DNA of 20,884 nt from Streptococcus mitis (GCF_009496285.1 NZ_WIJK01000028.1:1-20884); one strand, 5' to 3'; numbered from the stretch's first letter, positions 7,562 through 16,566 are shown. The notes: generated by a model from the letters alone, not told the origin. Program-made: numbers and translations.

Positions 7562-9817
7562 ATGAAAACATGGAAAGAAAAAATAGTACACTTTGCCATT
7601 AAGAATCGCAGAACTCCTCTAGAAAACCGCAGACGAGTTGGAAAAAGCCTTAGTCTCTTGGCTGTCATTCTCTTTGCTGTTTTTTTGGTTAACTTTGCGG
7701 TGATTATTGGTACGGGAAAGAAGTTTGGTGTTGACCTGGTCAAAGAAGCATATAAGGTTCATCAAACAACTCGAACAGTCCCTGCTAAGAGGGGAACCAT
7801 TTATGATCGTAATGGAACTCCGATTGCAGAAGATGCAACCTCCTATAATGTTTATGCGGTCATTGATAAGGATTATAAGTCTGCGAATGGAGATATTCTA
7901 TATGTTGAGGAATCTCAGTACAATAAGGTAGCCGAAATTTTTCATAAGTACTTGGATATGGAGGAGACCTACGTCAAAGATCAACTCTCTCAACCCAATC
8001 TCAAACAGGTTTCCTTTGGTACTAAAGGAAATGGGATTACCTACGCAAATATGATGTCCATAAAAAAGGATCTAGAAGCTGCCAAGATTGAGGGAGTGGA
8101 TTTTACCACAAGCCCCAATCGAAGTTATCCAAATGGGAAATTTGCTTCATCCTTCATTGGTCTAGCCCAGCTCCATGAAAATGAAGATGGTTCGAAGAGC
8201 CTTATTGGAACATCTGGTATTGAAAGCTCCTTGAATAGCTTGTTAGCAGGGACAGATGGTATTATTACCTATGAAAAAGACCGTCTAGGTAATATCGTTC
8301 CTGGTACGGAACAAGTCACTCAACAAACCGTAGATGGAAAAGATGTCTACACGACCATATCTAGTCCTTTGCAATCCTTTATGGAAAGCCAAATGGATGC
8401 CTTCCAGGAAAAAGTGAAAGGCAAGTACATGACTGCGACCTTGGTTAGCGCCAAGACAGGAGAAATTCTGGCCACGACTCAAAGGCCGACCTTTGATGCT
8501 GATACCAAAGAAGGGATTACAGAGGACTTTGTCTGGCGTGATATCCTTTACCAAAGTAACTATGAACCAGGTTCAACCATGAAGGTCATGACCTTAGCAG
8601 CAGCTATAGATAACAATACCTTCCCTGGAGGAGAATATTTCAACAGTAGTGAACTGAAGGTGGCGGATGCTACCATCAAAGACTGGGATGTCAATGAAGG
8701 TCTGACTAGTGGTGGAATGATGACCTTCTCGCAAGGTTTTGCTCACTCTAGTAACATCGGTATGACTCTCCTTGAGCAGAAAATGGGTGATGCTACTTGG
8801 TTAGACTATCTCAATCGTTTCAAATTTGGAGTTCCGACTCGGTTTGGGATGAGTGAAGAGTATGCTGGTCAACTCCCTGAAGATAATATCGTTAATATTG
8901 CCATGAGTTCCTTTGGTCAAGGGATTTCTGTTACGCAAACCCAGATGCTTCGTGCCTTTACGGCTATTGCCAACGACGGGGTTATGCTAGAGCCTAAATT
9001 TATCAGTGCTCTTTATGATCCAAATGATCAAACAGTACGTAAGTCACAAAAGGAAGTTGTGGGAAATCCTGTGTCCAAGGAAGCAGCTAGCCTGACTCGA
9101 GACCACATGGTGATGGTTGGTACAGATCCTGCCTATGGTACAATGTACAATCATAGTACAGGGAAAGGGACAATCAACGTTCCTGGCTATAATGTGGCAT
9201 TGAAATCAGGGACTGCCCAGATTGCGGATGAACAAAATGGAGGATATCTAAAAGGTTCAACCAACTATATTTTCTCAGTTGTCTCTATGCACCCAGCTGA
9301 AAATCCAGATTTCATCCTCTATGTGACCGTTCAACAGCCAGAACATTACTCAGGAATACAGTTAGGAGAATTTGCCAACCCTATTCTGGAAAGAGCTTCA
9401 GCAATGAAAGATACACTCAATCTTCAATCAACAGCCAAAAACTTGGATCAGGTAACATCTACAACTAGTTATGCCATGCCAGAAATGAAGGATTATAGCC
9501 CTGGAGATCTAGCTGAAGAACTCCGTCGTAACCTTGTACAACCAATTGTTATCGGTTCAGGAACAAAAATCAAAGAAAGCTCTGTAGCAGAAGGAACCAA
9601 TCTAGACGCCAATCAGCAAATCTTACTCCTTTCAGATAAGGTAGAAGAGATGCCTGACTTATATGGATGGTCTAAGAAAAATGTTGAAACCTTTGCCAAA
9701 TGGCTGAATATCCAAGTTGAGTTTGAAGGCACAGGAGAAACTGTTAAAAAGCAAAGTGTTCGTGCCAATACAGCTTTAAAAGATTTACAGAAAATAAAAA
9801 TAACATTAGGAGATTAG
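7562..9817 (+). CDS. pbp2X: Penicillin-binding protein 2X (septal transpeptidase)
   Basis: The product is a 751-residue class B PBP that cross-links septal peptidoglycan with FtsW. Layout: cytoplasmic tail, membrane span (about 29-50), dimerisation domain, transpeptidase domain (about 270-620) and two C-terminal PASTA repeats (about 635-751). Active-site motifs are intact: STMK at 338-341, SSN at 396-398 and KSG at 548-550. It is one residue longer than the pneumococcal R6 protein as I remember it, with the extra residue near the N-terminus. Relative to R6 it shows M343T, G382S, R384G, T385M, N514H and D567N (R6 numbers), while T338, H394 and Q552 are unchanged. These may be native to a commensal species. 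mraY begins one base after its stop. Confidence 0.96.
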   Translation: MKTWKEKIVHFAIKNRRTPLENRRRVGKSLSLLAVILFAVFLVNFAVIIGTGKKFGVDLVKEAYKVHQTTRTVPAKRGTIYDRNGTPIAEDATSYNVYAVIDKDYKSANGDILYVEESQYNKVAEIFHKYLDMEETYVKDQLSQPNLKQVSFGTKGNGITYANMMSIKKDLEAAKIEGVDFTTSPNRSYPNGKFASSFIGLAQLHENEDGSKSLIGTSGIESSLNSLLAGTDGIITYEKDRLGNIVPGTEQVTQQTVDGKDVYTTISSPLQSFMESQMDAFQEKVKGKYMTATLVSAKTGEILATTQRPTFDADTKEGITEDFVWRDILYQSNYEPGSTMKVMTLAAAIDNNTFPGGEYFNSSELKVADATIKDWDVNEGLTSGGMMTFSQGFAHSSNIGMTLLEQKMGDATWLDYLNRFKFGVPTRFGMSEEYAGQLPEDNIVNIAMSSFGQGISVTQTQMLRAFTAIANDGVMLEPKFISALYDPNDQTVRKSQKEVVGNPVSKEAASLTRDHMVMVGTDPAYGTMYNHSTGKGTINVPGYNVALKSGTAQIADEQNGGYLKGSTNYIFSVVSMHPAENPDFILYVTVQQPEHYSGIQLGEFANPILERASAMKDTLNLQSTAKNLDQVTSTTSYAMPEMKDYSPGDLAEELRRNLVQPIVIGSGTKIKESSVAEGTNLDANQQILLLSDKVEEMPDLYGWSKKNVETFAKWLNIQVEFEGTGETVKKQSVRANTALKDLQKIKITLGD

Positions 9818-9818
9818 A

Positions 9819-10799
9819 ATGCTTATTTCTATCTTTGCTGGAGTGATTGCCTTTATTCTAACAGTCATAGGAATTCCAGCCTTTATCCGTTTTTACCATA
9901 AAGCACAGATTACCGGTCAACAGATGCATGAAGATGTCAAACAACACCAAGCAAAAGCCGGGACACCAACAATGGGGGGACTTGTCTTTCTCCTAGCAGG
10001 AGTTTTAGTTAGTCTGGTTCTTGCTCTCGTGACTAATCAATTAACCAATAATGTTGGAATGATCCTCTTCATCCTGGTCTTATATGGTTTGGTTGGTTTC
10101 TTGGATGATTTCCTCAAGGTTTTCCGCAAAATCAATGAAGGACTTAATCCTAAACAGAAGCTCTTGCTTCAGTTGGTCGGAGGAGTTATCTTCTATTTCT
10201 TCTATGAAAGAGGTGGAGATATCTTAAATGTATTTGGTTATCCCTTGCATTTAGGTGTTCTGTATATTCTCTTTGCCCTCTTCTGGTTAGTTGGTTTTTC
10301 AAACGCAGTTAACCTGACTGACGGAATCGATGGCTTGGCAAGTATTTCTGTGGTGATTAGCCTATCTGCCTATGGAGTGATTGCCTATGTGCAAAATCAG
10401 CTCGATATCTTACTAGTGATTGTAGCAATGATTGGTGGTCTTCTTGGCTTCTTTGTCTTTAACCACAAGCCTGCTAAAGTTTTCATGGGAGATGTAGGTA
10501 GCCTAGCCCTTGGAGGTATGTTGGCTGCTATTTCCATGGCACTGCACCAAGAATGGACCTTGCTCTTGATTGGGATTGTATATGTTTTTGAAACAACATC
10601 TGTTATGATGCAAGTCACCTACTTTAAGTTGACTGGAGGAAAACGTATCTTCCGTATGACACCAGTTCACCATCATTTTGAGTTGGGGGGCTTTTCTGGA
10701 AAAGGCCAATCTTGGAGTGAGTGGAAGGTCGACTTCTTCTTCTGGGGAGTGGGCTTATTCGCTAGTCTCTTGACTTTGGCTTTCATATATTTGTTCTAA
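9819..10799 (+). CDS. mraY: Phospho-N-acetylmuramoyl-pentapeptide transferase
   Basis: The product is a 326-residue polytopic membrane enzyme with about ten hydrophobic spans. It transfers phospho-MurNAc-pentapeptide from UDP to undecaprenyl phosphate to make lipid I. Family motifs: KAGTPTMGG (47-54), the Asp pair FLDDF (95-99), NLTDGIDGL (165-173), MGDVGS (223-228) and the His cluster PVHHHFE (282-288). Length is normal. A TAGGAG ribosome site lies inside the end of pbp2X, and the 1-bp gap implies coupling. It is the last gene of the cluster, followed by a terminator. Confidence 0.97.
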   Translation: MLISIFAGVIAFILTVIGIPAFIRFYHKAQITGQQMHEDVKQHQAKAGTPTMGGLVFLLAGVLVSLVLALVTNQLTNNVGMILFILVLYGLVGFLDDFLKVFRKINEGLNPKQKLLLQLVGGVIFYFFYERGGDILNVFGYPLHLGVLYILFALFWLVGFSNAVNLTDGIDGLASISVVISLSAYGVIAYVQNQLDILLVIVAMIGGLLGFFVFNHKPAKVFMGDVGSLALGGMLAAISMALHQEWTLLLIGIVYVFETTSVMMQVTYFKLTGGKRIFRMTPVHHHFELGGFSGKGQSWSEWKVDFFFWGVGLFASLLTLAFIYLF

Positions 10800-10823
10800 A
10801 AAGAGAATGTGGAATCATCAGAT

Positions 10824-10851
10824 AGAGAAGGATTAAGTTCCTTCTCTTTTC
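10824..10851 (+). terminator. Terminator after mraY
   Basis: A perfect 9-bp stem AGAGAAGGA / TCCTTCTCT over a 6-nt loop is followed by TTTC, 25-50 nt past the mraY stop. Confidence 0.85.
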
Positions 10852-10899
10852 TATTTCCATCAGTTTATTGCATCCCCTTCTCAAAAATAGGTAAATTTA

Positions 10900-10908
10900 T
10901 GGTAAAAT
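10900..10908 (+). promoter_or_regulatory. Extended -10 promoter of the FUSC-like gene
   Basis: TGGTAAAAT (10900-10908), with no clear -35, lies 17 bp before the ATG. It is the same type of promoter as that of rsmH. Confidence 0.55.
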
Positions 10909-10925
10909 GGAAATAGAAAGTTGAA

Positions 10926-11456
10926 ATGATGAGTTATTTTAAAAAGTATAGATTTGACAAATCCAAGTTTAAGTTAGGGATGCGAACTTTCAAGACAGGA
11001 ATCGCTGTTTTTTTGGTCCTCATGATTTTTGGTTTTTTTGGTTGGAAAGGACTGCAGATTGGGGCCTTGACTGCAGTTTTTAGTTTAAGAGAAGATTTTG
11101 ATAAGAGTGTCCATTTTGGTACTTCTCGTATTCTCGGAAATAGTATCGGTGGTTTTTATGCCCTGATTTTCTTTCTCTTAAATAATCTTTTTCACGGCGC
11201 CTTCTGGGCAACCCTCCTTGTTGTTCCAATTTGCACCATGTTAACCATTATGACAAATGTTGCTATGAACAATAAAGCAGGTGTTATCGGTGGAGTTGCG
11301 GCTATGTTGATTATTACCTTATCAATTCCAAGCGGGGAGACAGTTTTGTACGTGTTTGCCCGAGTTTTTGAAACATTTATGGGTGTTTTTGTGGCAATTC
11401 TTGTAAATTACGATATTGATCGTTTACGAAGTATTTTAGAGAAAAAAGAAAAATAA
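10926..11456 (+). CDS. Small FUSC/ArAE-like integral membrane protein
   Basis: The 176-residue membrane protein resembles the N-terminal membrane half of aromatic-acid exporter family proteins (FUSC superfamily, ArAE_1/DUF939). The visible signature is KLGMRTFKTGIAVFL, then LTAVFSLREDFDKSVHFGTSRILGNSIGG (about 50-78), where R-x-x-G-x-x-x-G repeats are typical. About five hydrophobic spans follow, and a basic C-terminal tail ends IDRLRSILEKKEK. The large soluble domain of full exporters is absent. Substrate unknown. ATG-ATG at 10926/10929 leaves the start uncertain by one codon, and the ribosome site is weak. Its stop codon overlaps the GlnR operator, and it is not obviously part of the gln operon. 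Confidence 0.75.
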   Translation: MMSYFKKYRFDKSKFKLGMRTFKTGIAVFLVLMIFGFFGWKGLQIGALTAVFSLREDFDKSVHFGTSRILGNSIGGFYALIFFLLNNLFHGAFWATLLVVPICTMLTIMTNVAMNNKAGVIGGVAAMLIITLSIPSGETVLYVFARVFETFMGVFVAILVNYDIDRLRSILEKKEK

Positions 11457-11474
11457 TGTTACAAGATATAACAT
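11456..11474. promoter_or_regulatory. GlnR operator
   Basis: ATGTTA-N7-TAACAT is a perfect palindrome that fits the GlnR/TnrA consensus TGTnA-N7-TnACA. Its first base is the last base of the preceding gene's stop codon, and it ends 6 bp before the -35 of glnR. Only one site is visible. Confidence 0.88.
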
Positions 11475-11480
11475 TATTGA

Positions 11481-11509
11481 TTGACGATTGAATTTTTTTA
11501 GACTATAAT
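11481..11509 (+). promoter_or_regulatory. Promoter of glnRA
   Basis: -35 TTGACG (11481-11486), a 17-bp spacer and a perfect -10 TATAAT (11504-11509). Expected start at about 11516, with the operator just upstream. Confidence 0.88.
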
Positions 11510-11531
11510 AGACAGAAAGAAGGAAGTGTAC

Positions 11532-11888
11532 ATGAAGGAAAAAGAATTTCGTCGCAATATGGCAGTTTTCCCTATTGGTAGTGTTATGAAGTTGACCGAT
11601 CTTTCGGCGCGCCAGATTCGTTACTATGAAGACCAGGAGTTGATTAAGCCTGATCGTAACGAGGGCAATCGTCGTATGTATTCTTTGAATGACATGGATC
11701 GATTGCTTGAGATTAAAGATTATATCTCTGAAGGTCTGAACATTGCTGCCATCAAGAAAAAATATGCTGAACGTGAGGCGAAGTCTAAAAAACCAGTGAG
11801 TCAAACTGAAGTACGAAGAGCCCTTCGGAATGAAGTTCTCCAACAAAGTCGCTTTGCTTCTCAACAATCACCTTTTGGTCGCGGTTAG
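11532..11888 (+). CDS. glnR: Nitrogen regulator GlnR, MerR family
   Basis: This is a 118-residue MerR-type repressor of glutamine and ammonium assimilation genes. The winged HTH occupies about 13-83 ([19 protein letters not shown] and NRRMYSLND). The short C-terminal tail (to SPFGRG) matches the region that in GlnR relatives responds to feedback-inhibited glutamine synthetase. Start 11532 is chosen for AAGGAAG placed 5-6 nt upstream; an in-frame GTG at 11526 is too close to that site. It forms an operon with glnA 35 bp on, under a palindromic GlnR site, so autoregulation is expected. Confidence 0.95.
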   Translation: MKEKEFRRNMAVFPIGSVMKLTDLSARQIRYYEDQELIKPDRNEGNRRMYSLNDMDRLLEIKDYISEGLNIAAIKKKYAEREAKSKKPVSQTEVRRALRNEVLQQSRFASQQSPFGRG

Positions 11889-11923
11889 GCAACCGCAAGT
11901 CGTCATATATAAGGAGAAAAACC

Positions 11924-13270
11924 ATGCCAATCACAGCTGCAGATATTCGTCGTGAAGTTAAGGAAAAAAATGTAACCTTTATCCGTCTCATGTTTTCAGA
12001 TATTTTGGGAACTATGAAAAACGTCGAAATTCCTGCTACAGATGAACAACTAGACAAGGTCTTGTCAAACAAGGCTATGTTTGATGGATCTTCTATTGAA
12101 GGGTTTGTTCGTATCAACGAATCAGATATGTACCTATACCCTGACCTGGACACTTGGACAGTCTTTCCTTGGGGAGATGAGAACGGTAGTGTCGCAGGAT
12201 TGATCTGTGATGTCTATACAACAGAAGGGGAACCATTTGCAGGAGATCCTCGTGGAAACCTCAAACGTGCTCTTCGTCACATGGAAGAAGTTGGATTCAA
12301 ATCTTTCAACCTTGGACCAGAGCCAGAATTCTTCCTATTTAAGCTTGATGAAAATGGAGATCCAACTCTTGAGGTAAATGACAAGGGTGGTTACTTTGAT
12401 TTGGCGCCTACAGACCTTGCTGACAACACTCGTCGTGAGATTGTTAACGTCTTGACCAAAATGGGATTTGAAGTTGAAGCAAGTCACCACGAAGTTGCTG
12501 TAGGCCAACATGAGATTGACTTTAAGTACGATGAAGTTCTTCGCGCTTGTGATAAGATTCAAATCTTTAAACTAGTTGTAAAAACAATTGCCCGTAAACA
12601 TGGTCTCTATGCAACCTTTATGGCTAAACCAAAATTTGGTATCGCTGGTTCAGGTATGCACTGTAATATGTCCTTGTTTGATGCTGAAGGAAACAATGCC
12701 TTCTTTGATCCAAATGATCCAAAAGGAATGCAATTGTCAGAAACTGCTTACTACTTCCTTGGTGGTTTGATCAAACATGCCTACAACTATACAGCTATCA
12801 TGAACCCAACCGTTAACTCATACAAACGTTTGGTTCCAGGCTACGAAGCCCCTGTTTACATCGCTTGGGCTGGCCGTAACCGTTCACCACTTGTCCGCGT
12901 ACCAGCATCACGCGGAATGGGAACACGTTTGGAGTTGCGTTCAGTGGACCCAATGGCGAACCCATATATTGCTATGGCTGTTCTTTTAGAAGTTGGTTTG
13001 AACGGTATCGAAAACAAAATTGAAGCACCAGCACCAATCGAGGAAAACATCTACATCATGACTGCAGAAGAGCGTAAAGAGGCTGGCATTACTGACCTTC
13101 CATCAACTCTTCACAACGCTTTGAAGGCTTTGACAGAAGACGAAGTGGTTAAAGCAGCTCTAGGTGAACACATCTACACTAGCTTCCTTGAAGCTAAACG
13201 CATCGAGTGGGCGAGCTATGCAACCTTTGTCTCACAATGGGAAATTGATAACTACCTAGATCTATACTAA
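11924..13270 (+). CDS. glnA: Glutamine synthetase, type I-alpha
   Basis: The 448-residue enzyme makes glutamine from glutamate, ammonia and ATP. GS motifs: the N-terminal [11 protein letters not shown] (54-64), whose Arg63 lies where GSI-alpha enzymes carry the feedback-sensing Arg; the metal-site GPEPEFFLF (131-139); [22 protein letters not shown]; and the C-terminal region ending NYLDLY. The length, and absence of an extended adenylylation region, fit the Firmicute GSI-alpha type, controlled by feedback and by GlnR. AAGGAG precedes the ATG. It is transcribed with glnR and ends at a clear terminator. Confidence 0.97.
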   Translation: MPITAADIRREVKEKNVTFIRLMFSDILGTMKNVEIPATDEQLDKVLSNKAMFDGSSIEGFVRINESDMYLYPDLDTWTVFPWGDENGSVAGLICDVYTTEGEPFAGDPRGNLKRALRHMEEVGFKSFNLGPEPEFFLFKLDENGDPTLEVNDKGGYFDLAPTDLADNTRREIVNVLTKMGFEVEASHHEVAVGQHEIDFKYDEVLRACDKIQIFKLVVKTIARKHGLYATFMAKPKFGIAGSGMHCNMSLFDAEGNNAFFDPNDPKGMQLSETAYYFLGGLIKHAYNYTAIMNPTVNSYKRLVPGYEAPVYIAWAGRNRSPLVRVPASRGMGTRLELRSVDPMANPYIAMAVLLEVGLNGIENKIEAPAPIEENIYIMTAEERKEAGITDLPSTLHNALKALTEDEVVKAALGEHIYTSFLEAKRIEWASYATFVSQWEIDNYLDLY

Positions 13271-13281
13271 TAATAAATCAG

Positions 13282-13312
13282 AAAGATTGTCCGTGAGGAC
13301 GATCTTTTTTTC
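13282..13312 (+). terminator. Terminator after glnA
   Basis: AAGATTGTCC / GGACGATCTT (one G-T mismatch read as G-U) over a GTGA loop, followed by TTTTTT. It separates glnRA from the PadR module. Confidence 0.92.
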
Positions 13313-13341
13313 TTGTATTTTATATCGAGGTGTGATATATT
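13313..13341 (+). promoter_or_regulatory. Promoter of the padR module
   Basis: -35 TTGTAT (13313-13318), a 17-bp spacer and -10 TATATT (13336-13341). The -10 overlaps the first of two direct repeats. Confidence 0.65.
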
Positions 13342-13364
13342 TTATATAACGAAGTGCGATATAT
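13322..13364. repeat. Two 19-bp direct repeats, probable PadR operator
   Basis: ATATCGAGGTGTGATATAT (13322-13340) and ATAACGAAGTGCGATATAT (13346-13364) match at 16 of 19 positions with a 24-bp period. TATATCG (13321-13327) and CGATATA (13357-13363) also form an inverted pair. The repeats cover the -10 and the transcription start region, where a repressor would block the polymerase. Autoregulation by the adjacent PadR is inferred. Confidence 0.6.
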
Positions 13365-13389
13365 CGAACTAAATAGGAGGTCTGATTAA

Positions 13390-13710
13390 ATGGAATTAAC
13401 AGATAAGATTAGGCGGGTTTACCTTCCCATGACTGAAACGGGATTTTATATTCTGTTTTGTCTGCAAAAGGAGAACCATGGCTATGGTATTACGCAAAAG
13501 GTCAAAGAAATGACAGATTCACAGGTTTCGATTAGTCCTGGGACTATGTATGGAACCCTATCGAAGATGGAAAAGGATGGTTTGATTTCCTTTGTCCGAG
13601 AAGAGGAAAAACGTAAAATCTATCAGATAACAGACTTAGGAAGAAAAGTTTTAGAGATTGAGTTGAAACGTATTGAACGGCTCTATAGAAACAGTCGGGA
13701 GGAGCTTTGA
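13390..13710 (+). CDS. PadR family transcriptional regulator
   Basis: The product is a 106-residue short PadR-type protein consisting almost only of the winged helix. The hallmark is ETGFYILFCLQKENHGYGI, then SPGTMYGTLSKMEKDGLI (recognition helix and start of wing) and a basic wing EEEKRKIYQITDLGRKVL, followed by a short dimerisation helix. PadR proteins are usually repressors of the genes beside them and often sense small molecules. AGGAGG lies 9 nt before the ATG. Its TGA overlaps the next start by one base (TGATG), so the DUF2812 gene is translationally coupled. The repeats over its promoter are the likely binding site. The ligand is unknown. Confidence 0.9.
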   Translation: MELTDKIRRVYLPMTETGFYILFCLQKENHGYGITQKVKEMTDSQVSISPGTMYGTLSKMEKDGLISFVREEEKRKIYQITDLGRKVLEIELKRIERLYRNSREEL

Positions 13711-14285
13711 TGGAAAAGAAAGTTGTTTATAGGATTTGTACCATTGCGGATTATGATAGAGAGGCACTCTATCTCAGAGAAATGCATGCTCAGGGCTGGA
13801 AACTTAAGGAAGTAAGTTATTCTAACTTAGTAGTTGCGGTTAAGTATACATTTGAAAAGTGCCAACCGGAGCAGGTGGTTTATCAGTTGGACTTTTATCC
13901 TATGAAAAAATCAGAGAGAGCTTCCTATTTACAACTATTTAAAGATTGTGGGTGGGAGCATATTACAGACTTTAATGGTTTTTCCTATTTTAGAAAACCT
14001 TATTATCGAATTGAATCAGATGCCGAGTTTGAAATTTATAATGATGCGGCCGGGAAGTTAGCTATGGTCAAGCGCATTTTAATAATGCGGATGCTTCCTG
14101 TCTTGCTTCTCTTTTCAGCGCTACTACCGGTTTTCTCAAAGTTACTCAGTGGAAGAGGTTCTTTCAGTTGGGGAATGTTTTTGATTGTTAGCGTAGACTG
14201 TACTTTATTGATAGTTTTTTCGATTCAGATTTCTTATATTTGTTGGAGATTGTTTCAAAAATGGAAAGAATTATCCGATAAATAA
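13710..14285 (+). CDS. DUF2812 family membrane protein (first copy)
   Basis: The 191-residue product has an N-terminal cytosolic DUF2812 domain (about 1-105): EREMHAQGW-like REMHAQGWKLKEV near 23-35, CQPEQVVYQLDFYP, then DCGWEHITDFNGFSYFRKP. Two hydrophobic segments follow (about 125-147 and 154-177) and a basic tail. DUF2812 proteins are commonly encoded beside PadR regulators in Firmicutes, and their biochemical role is not known to me. The start at 13710 is chosen over TTG at 13707 because GGGAGGAG sits about 5 nt before the ATG and the TGATG overlap couples it to padR. It is paralogous to the next gene. Confidence 0.82.
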   Translation: MEKKVVYRICTIADYDREALYLREMHAQGWKLKEVSYSNLVVAVKYTFEKCQPEQVVYQLDFYPMKKSERASYLQLFKDCGWEHITDFNGFSYFRKPYYRIESDAEFEIYNDAAGKLAMVKRILIMRMLPVLLLFSALLPVFSKLLSGRGSFSWGMFLIVSVDCTLLIVFSIQISYICWRLFQKWKELSDK

Positions 14286-14319
14286 AATCAAGCATGTTTT
14301 CTAATTTGGAGGTCAGACA

Positions 14320-14832
14320 ATGAATAGCAAAGTACAATTTCGAATGTTTACCATTTTTGATTTGGATAAGGTAGAAGATTATTTGCATGAGATGCATTTG
14401 AAAGGTTGGAAATTTAAATCGAATCGTTTTGGCTTTTTCTATTTTGAACAATGCCGACCAGATGATGTAGTTTACCGTGTGTGGAATACTAGCTACCTTA
14501 GAAAAAATGAGGTGGATTTACAAAGTATTAAGGATAGAGGATGGGAATTTGTGGAAAATTGTTCTTATTCTGTTTTTCGAAAAGCAACTTGTGATGTAGA
14601 TTCAAATGATCAATCTTTCATGGACAATCGTCTTCGATGGGCTGATGTGAAATCTAGACTTCGTACATCTACAGTTTCTATCTCTGGTGGTCTTGTTGTT
14701 TGTATGAGTCTGTTTCGCGAAAGTCTCTCTCAGTCTTTCTTCCTTATTTTTGCCCTTTATGCCCTCGTGATTTCTTACCTAATCTATAGTTTTTATAGAC
14801 TTAAAAAGAAATATCTTGAGAATGTAAGATAA
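14320..14832 (+). CDS. DUF2812 family membrane protein (second copy)
   Basis: This 170-residue protein has the same plan as the preceding gene. Its N-terminal region aligns by eye with that gene: FRMFTIFDLDKVEDYLHEMHLKGWKFK, QCRPDDVVYRV, DRGWEFVENCSYSVFRKA. A spacer and two C-terminal hydrophobic segments follow (about 114-130 and 138-158), then a basic tail. GGAGG lies 9 nt before the ATG, and it is 34 bp from the first copy, so one mRNA is likely. The pair looks like a tandem duplication that has diverged well beyond recent copying; partner subunits are an attractive but untested idea. A CIRCE/terminator hairpin closes the unit. Confidence 0.8.
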   Translation: MNSKVQFRMFTIFDLDKVEDYLHEMHLKGWKFKSNRFGFFYFEQCRPDDVVYRVWNTSYLRKNEVDLQSIKDRGWEFVENCSYSVFRKATCDVDSNDQSFMDNRLRWADVKSRLRTSTVSISGGLVVCMSLFRESLSQSFFLIFALYALVISYLIYSFYRLKKKYLENVR

Positions 14833-14856
14833 TTTTCTAGGTCCTCAGACTGATTT

Positions 14857-14890
14857 TTAGCACTCTTGGTAAAAGAGTGCTAATTTTTTG
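14857..14890 (+). promoter_or_regulatory. CIRCE 1, perfect, and likely terminator of the DUF2812 unit
   Basis: TTAGCACTC-N9-GAGTGCTAA (14857-14883) is an exact CIRCE, the HrcA operator. The spacer extends the stem by two pairs (to TT/AA), giving 11 bp over a 5-nt loop, and TTTTTTG follows directly. The site therefore also has the form of an intrinsic terminator. It lies 18 bp upstream of the hrcA -35. Confidence 0.93.
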
Positions 14891-14900
14891 AGTTTTTGTC

Positions 14901-14928
14901 TTGACATTCTTTTCTAAGGGTGTATAAT
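14901..14928 (+). promoter_or_regulatory. SigA promoter of the hrcA operon
   Basis: A perfect -35 TTGACA (14901-14906), 16-bp spacer and a perfect -10 TATAAT (14923-14928). It is flanked by two CIRCE elements. Confidence 0.93.
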
Positions 14929-14939
14929 AGAATCATAAG

Positions 14940-14966
14940 TTAGCACTTGGAGGTTACGAGTGCTAA
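14940..14966. promoter_or_regulatory. CIRCE 2 (HrcA operator)
   Basis: TTAGCACTT-N9-GAGTGCTAA differs from the consensus at one base. It sits about 5 bp after the expected transcription start, so bound HrcA blocks the promoter. Confidence 0.93.
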
Positions 14967-14993
14967 AAAGATCTATCAGAGAGGAGTGACGAG

Positions 14994-16028
14994 ATGGTTA
15001 CGGAACGTCAGCAGAGTATTTTAAATCTGATTATTGACATCTTTACCAAAACGCACGAACCTGTTGGATCTAAGGCCTTGCAAGAGTCTATCAACTCTAG
15101 TAGTGCTACCATTCGAAATGACATGGCAGCTCTAGAAAAGCAAGGTTTGCTTGAAAAGGCACATACTTCCAGTGGTCGGATGCCGAGTGTGGCTGGATTT
15201 CAATACTATGTCAAACACTCCTTATCCTTCGACCGTTTAGCTGAAAATCAAGTTTATGAGATTGTAAAAGCATTTGATCAAGAATTCTTCAAGCTTGAGG
15301 ATATTCTTCAAGAGGCAACGAGAATCTTGACAGACTTGAGTGGTTGTACGGTTGTAGCACTGGATGTAGAACCAAGTAGGCAGAAGCTAACAGCTTTTGA
15401 CATCGTTGTTCTCGGACAACACACAGCTCTTGCTGTTTTTACGCTTGATGAGTCTAGAACAGTTACCAGTCAGTTTTTGATTCCGAGAAATTTCTTGCAG
15501 GAGGATTTGAACCGCCTCAAGACCATGATTCAAGAACGTTTCCTGGATCAGACTGTTTTGGATATTCACTACAAGATTCGGACAGAGATTCCGCAGATTA
15601 TCCAACGTTACTTTACAACAACGGATAACGTCATGGACCTCGTTGAACATATCTTCAAAGAAATGTTCAATGAAAATATCGTGGTTTCTGGCAAAGTCAA
15701 TCTTTTGAATTTCGCAAATCTAGCAGCTTATCAGTTTTTTGATCAGCCACAAAAAGTAGCTTTGGAAATTCGAGAGAATCTGATTGGCGACCAGATGCAA
15801 AGTGTCCGAGTTGCGGATAGCCAAGAATCTTGTCTTGCTGACCTAGCAGTGATTAGCAGTAAGTTCCTGATTCCCTATCGTGGATTTGGAATTCTTGCGA
15901 TTATTGGTCCAGTCAATTTGAATTATCAACAATTGGTTAATCAACTCAATGTTGTCAATCGAGTTCTAACTATGAAGTTGACGGATTTTTACCGCTATCT
16001 CAGCAGCAATCACTATGAAGTGAATTAA
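14994..16028 (+). CDS. hrcA: Heat-inducible transcription repressor HrcA
   Basis: The 344-residue repressor of class I heat-shock genes binds CIRCE. The N-terminal winged helix (about 1-75) has [26 protein letters not shown] and [27 protein letters not shown] in pieces. A GAF-like domain with inserted dimerisation segment follows, and the C-terminal region contains [16 protein letters not shown] and ends in the DFYRYL helix. HrcA activity depends on GroE in relatives. Start: ATG with GAGGAG about 7-9 nt upstream. It is first in the operon, followed by grpE after 26 bp, and is autoregulated through the two CIRCE sites. Confidence 0.97.
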   Translation: MVTERQQSILNLIIDIFTKTHEPVGSKALQESINSSSATIRNDMAALEKQGLLEKAHTSSGRMPSVAGFQYYVKHSLSFDRLAENQVYEIVKAFDQEFFKLEDILQEATRILTDLSGCTVVALDVEPSRQKLTAFDIVVLGQHTALAVFTLDESRTVTSQFLIPRNFLQEDLNRLKTMIQERFLDQTVLDIHYKIRTEIPQIIQRYFTTTDNVMDLVEHIFKEMFNENIVVSGKVNLLNFANLAAYQFFDQPQKVALEIRENLIGDQMQSVRVADSQESCLADLAVISSKFLIPYRGFGILAIIGPVNLNYQQLVNQLNVVNRVLTMKLTDFYRYLSSNHYEVN

Positions 16029-16054
16029 GATTGAAATCATTAAAGGAGGCGAAA

Positions 16055-16566
16055 ATGGCCCAAGATATTAAAAATGAAGAAGTAAAAGAAGAGGAAGTTG
16101 TGGAAACAGCTGAAGAAACAACTTCTGAGAAGTCTGAATTGGACTTGGCAAATGAACGTGCCGAAGAATTTGAAAACAAATATCTTCGAGCTCATGCAGA
16201 AATGCAAAACATTCAGCGCCGTGCCAATGAAGAACGTCAACTCTTGCAACGCTATCGCAGCCAAGATTTGGCAAAAGCAATCTTGCCATCACTGGATAAC
16301 CTCGAACGTGCCCTTGCCGTTGAAGGATTGACAGATGATGTGAAGAAGGGCTTGGAAATGGTCCAAGAAAGTTTGGTACATGCTCTGAAAGAAGAAGGAA
16401 TTGAAGAAATTCCAGCAGATGGTGAATTTGACCATAACTACCACATGGCCATTCAAACAGTCCCAGCGGATGACGAACATCCAGCAGACACCATCGCACA
16501 AGTCTTCCAAAAAGGCTACAAACTCCATGACCGTATCTTAAGACCGGCTATGGTAGTGGTTTATAA

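Noticed and set aside
8573..8584. PBP2x read as a high-level resistance allele
   Set aside because: STMK, SSN and KSG motifs and T338, H394 and Q552 are unchanged, and the differences fit species divergence; resistance cannot be called from sequence.
11436..11867. Minus-strand frame opposite glnR
   Set aside because: It overlaps glnR, its promoter and the GlnR operator and has no family features.
16068..16499. Long minus-strand frame opposite grpE (143 codons)
   Set aside because: It lies wholly antisense to a well-conserved gene, has low-complexity Leu/His/Phe content and no ribosome site.
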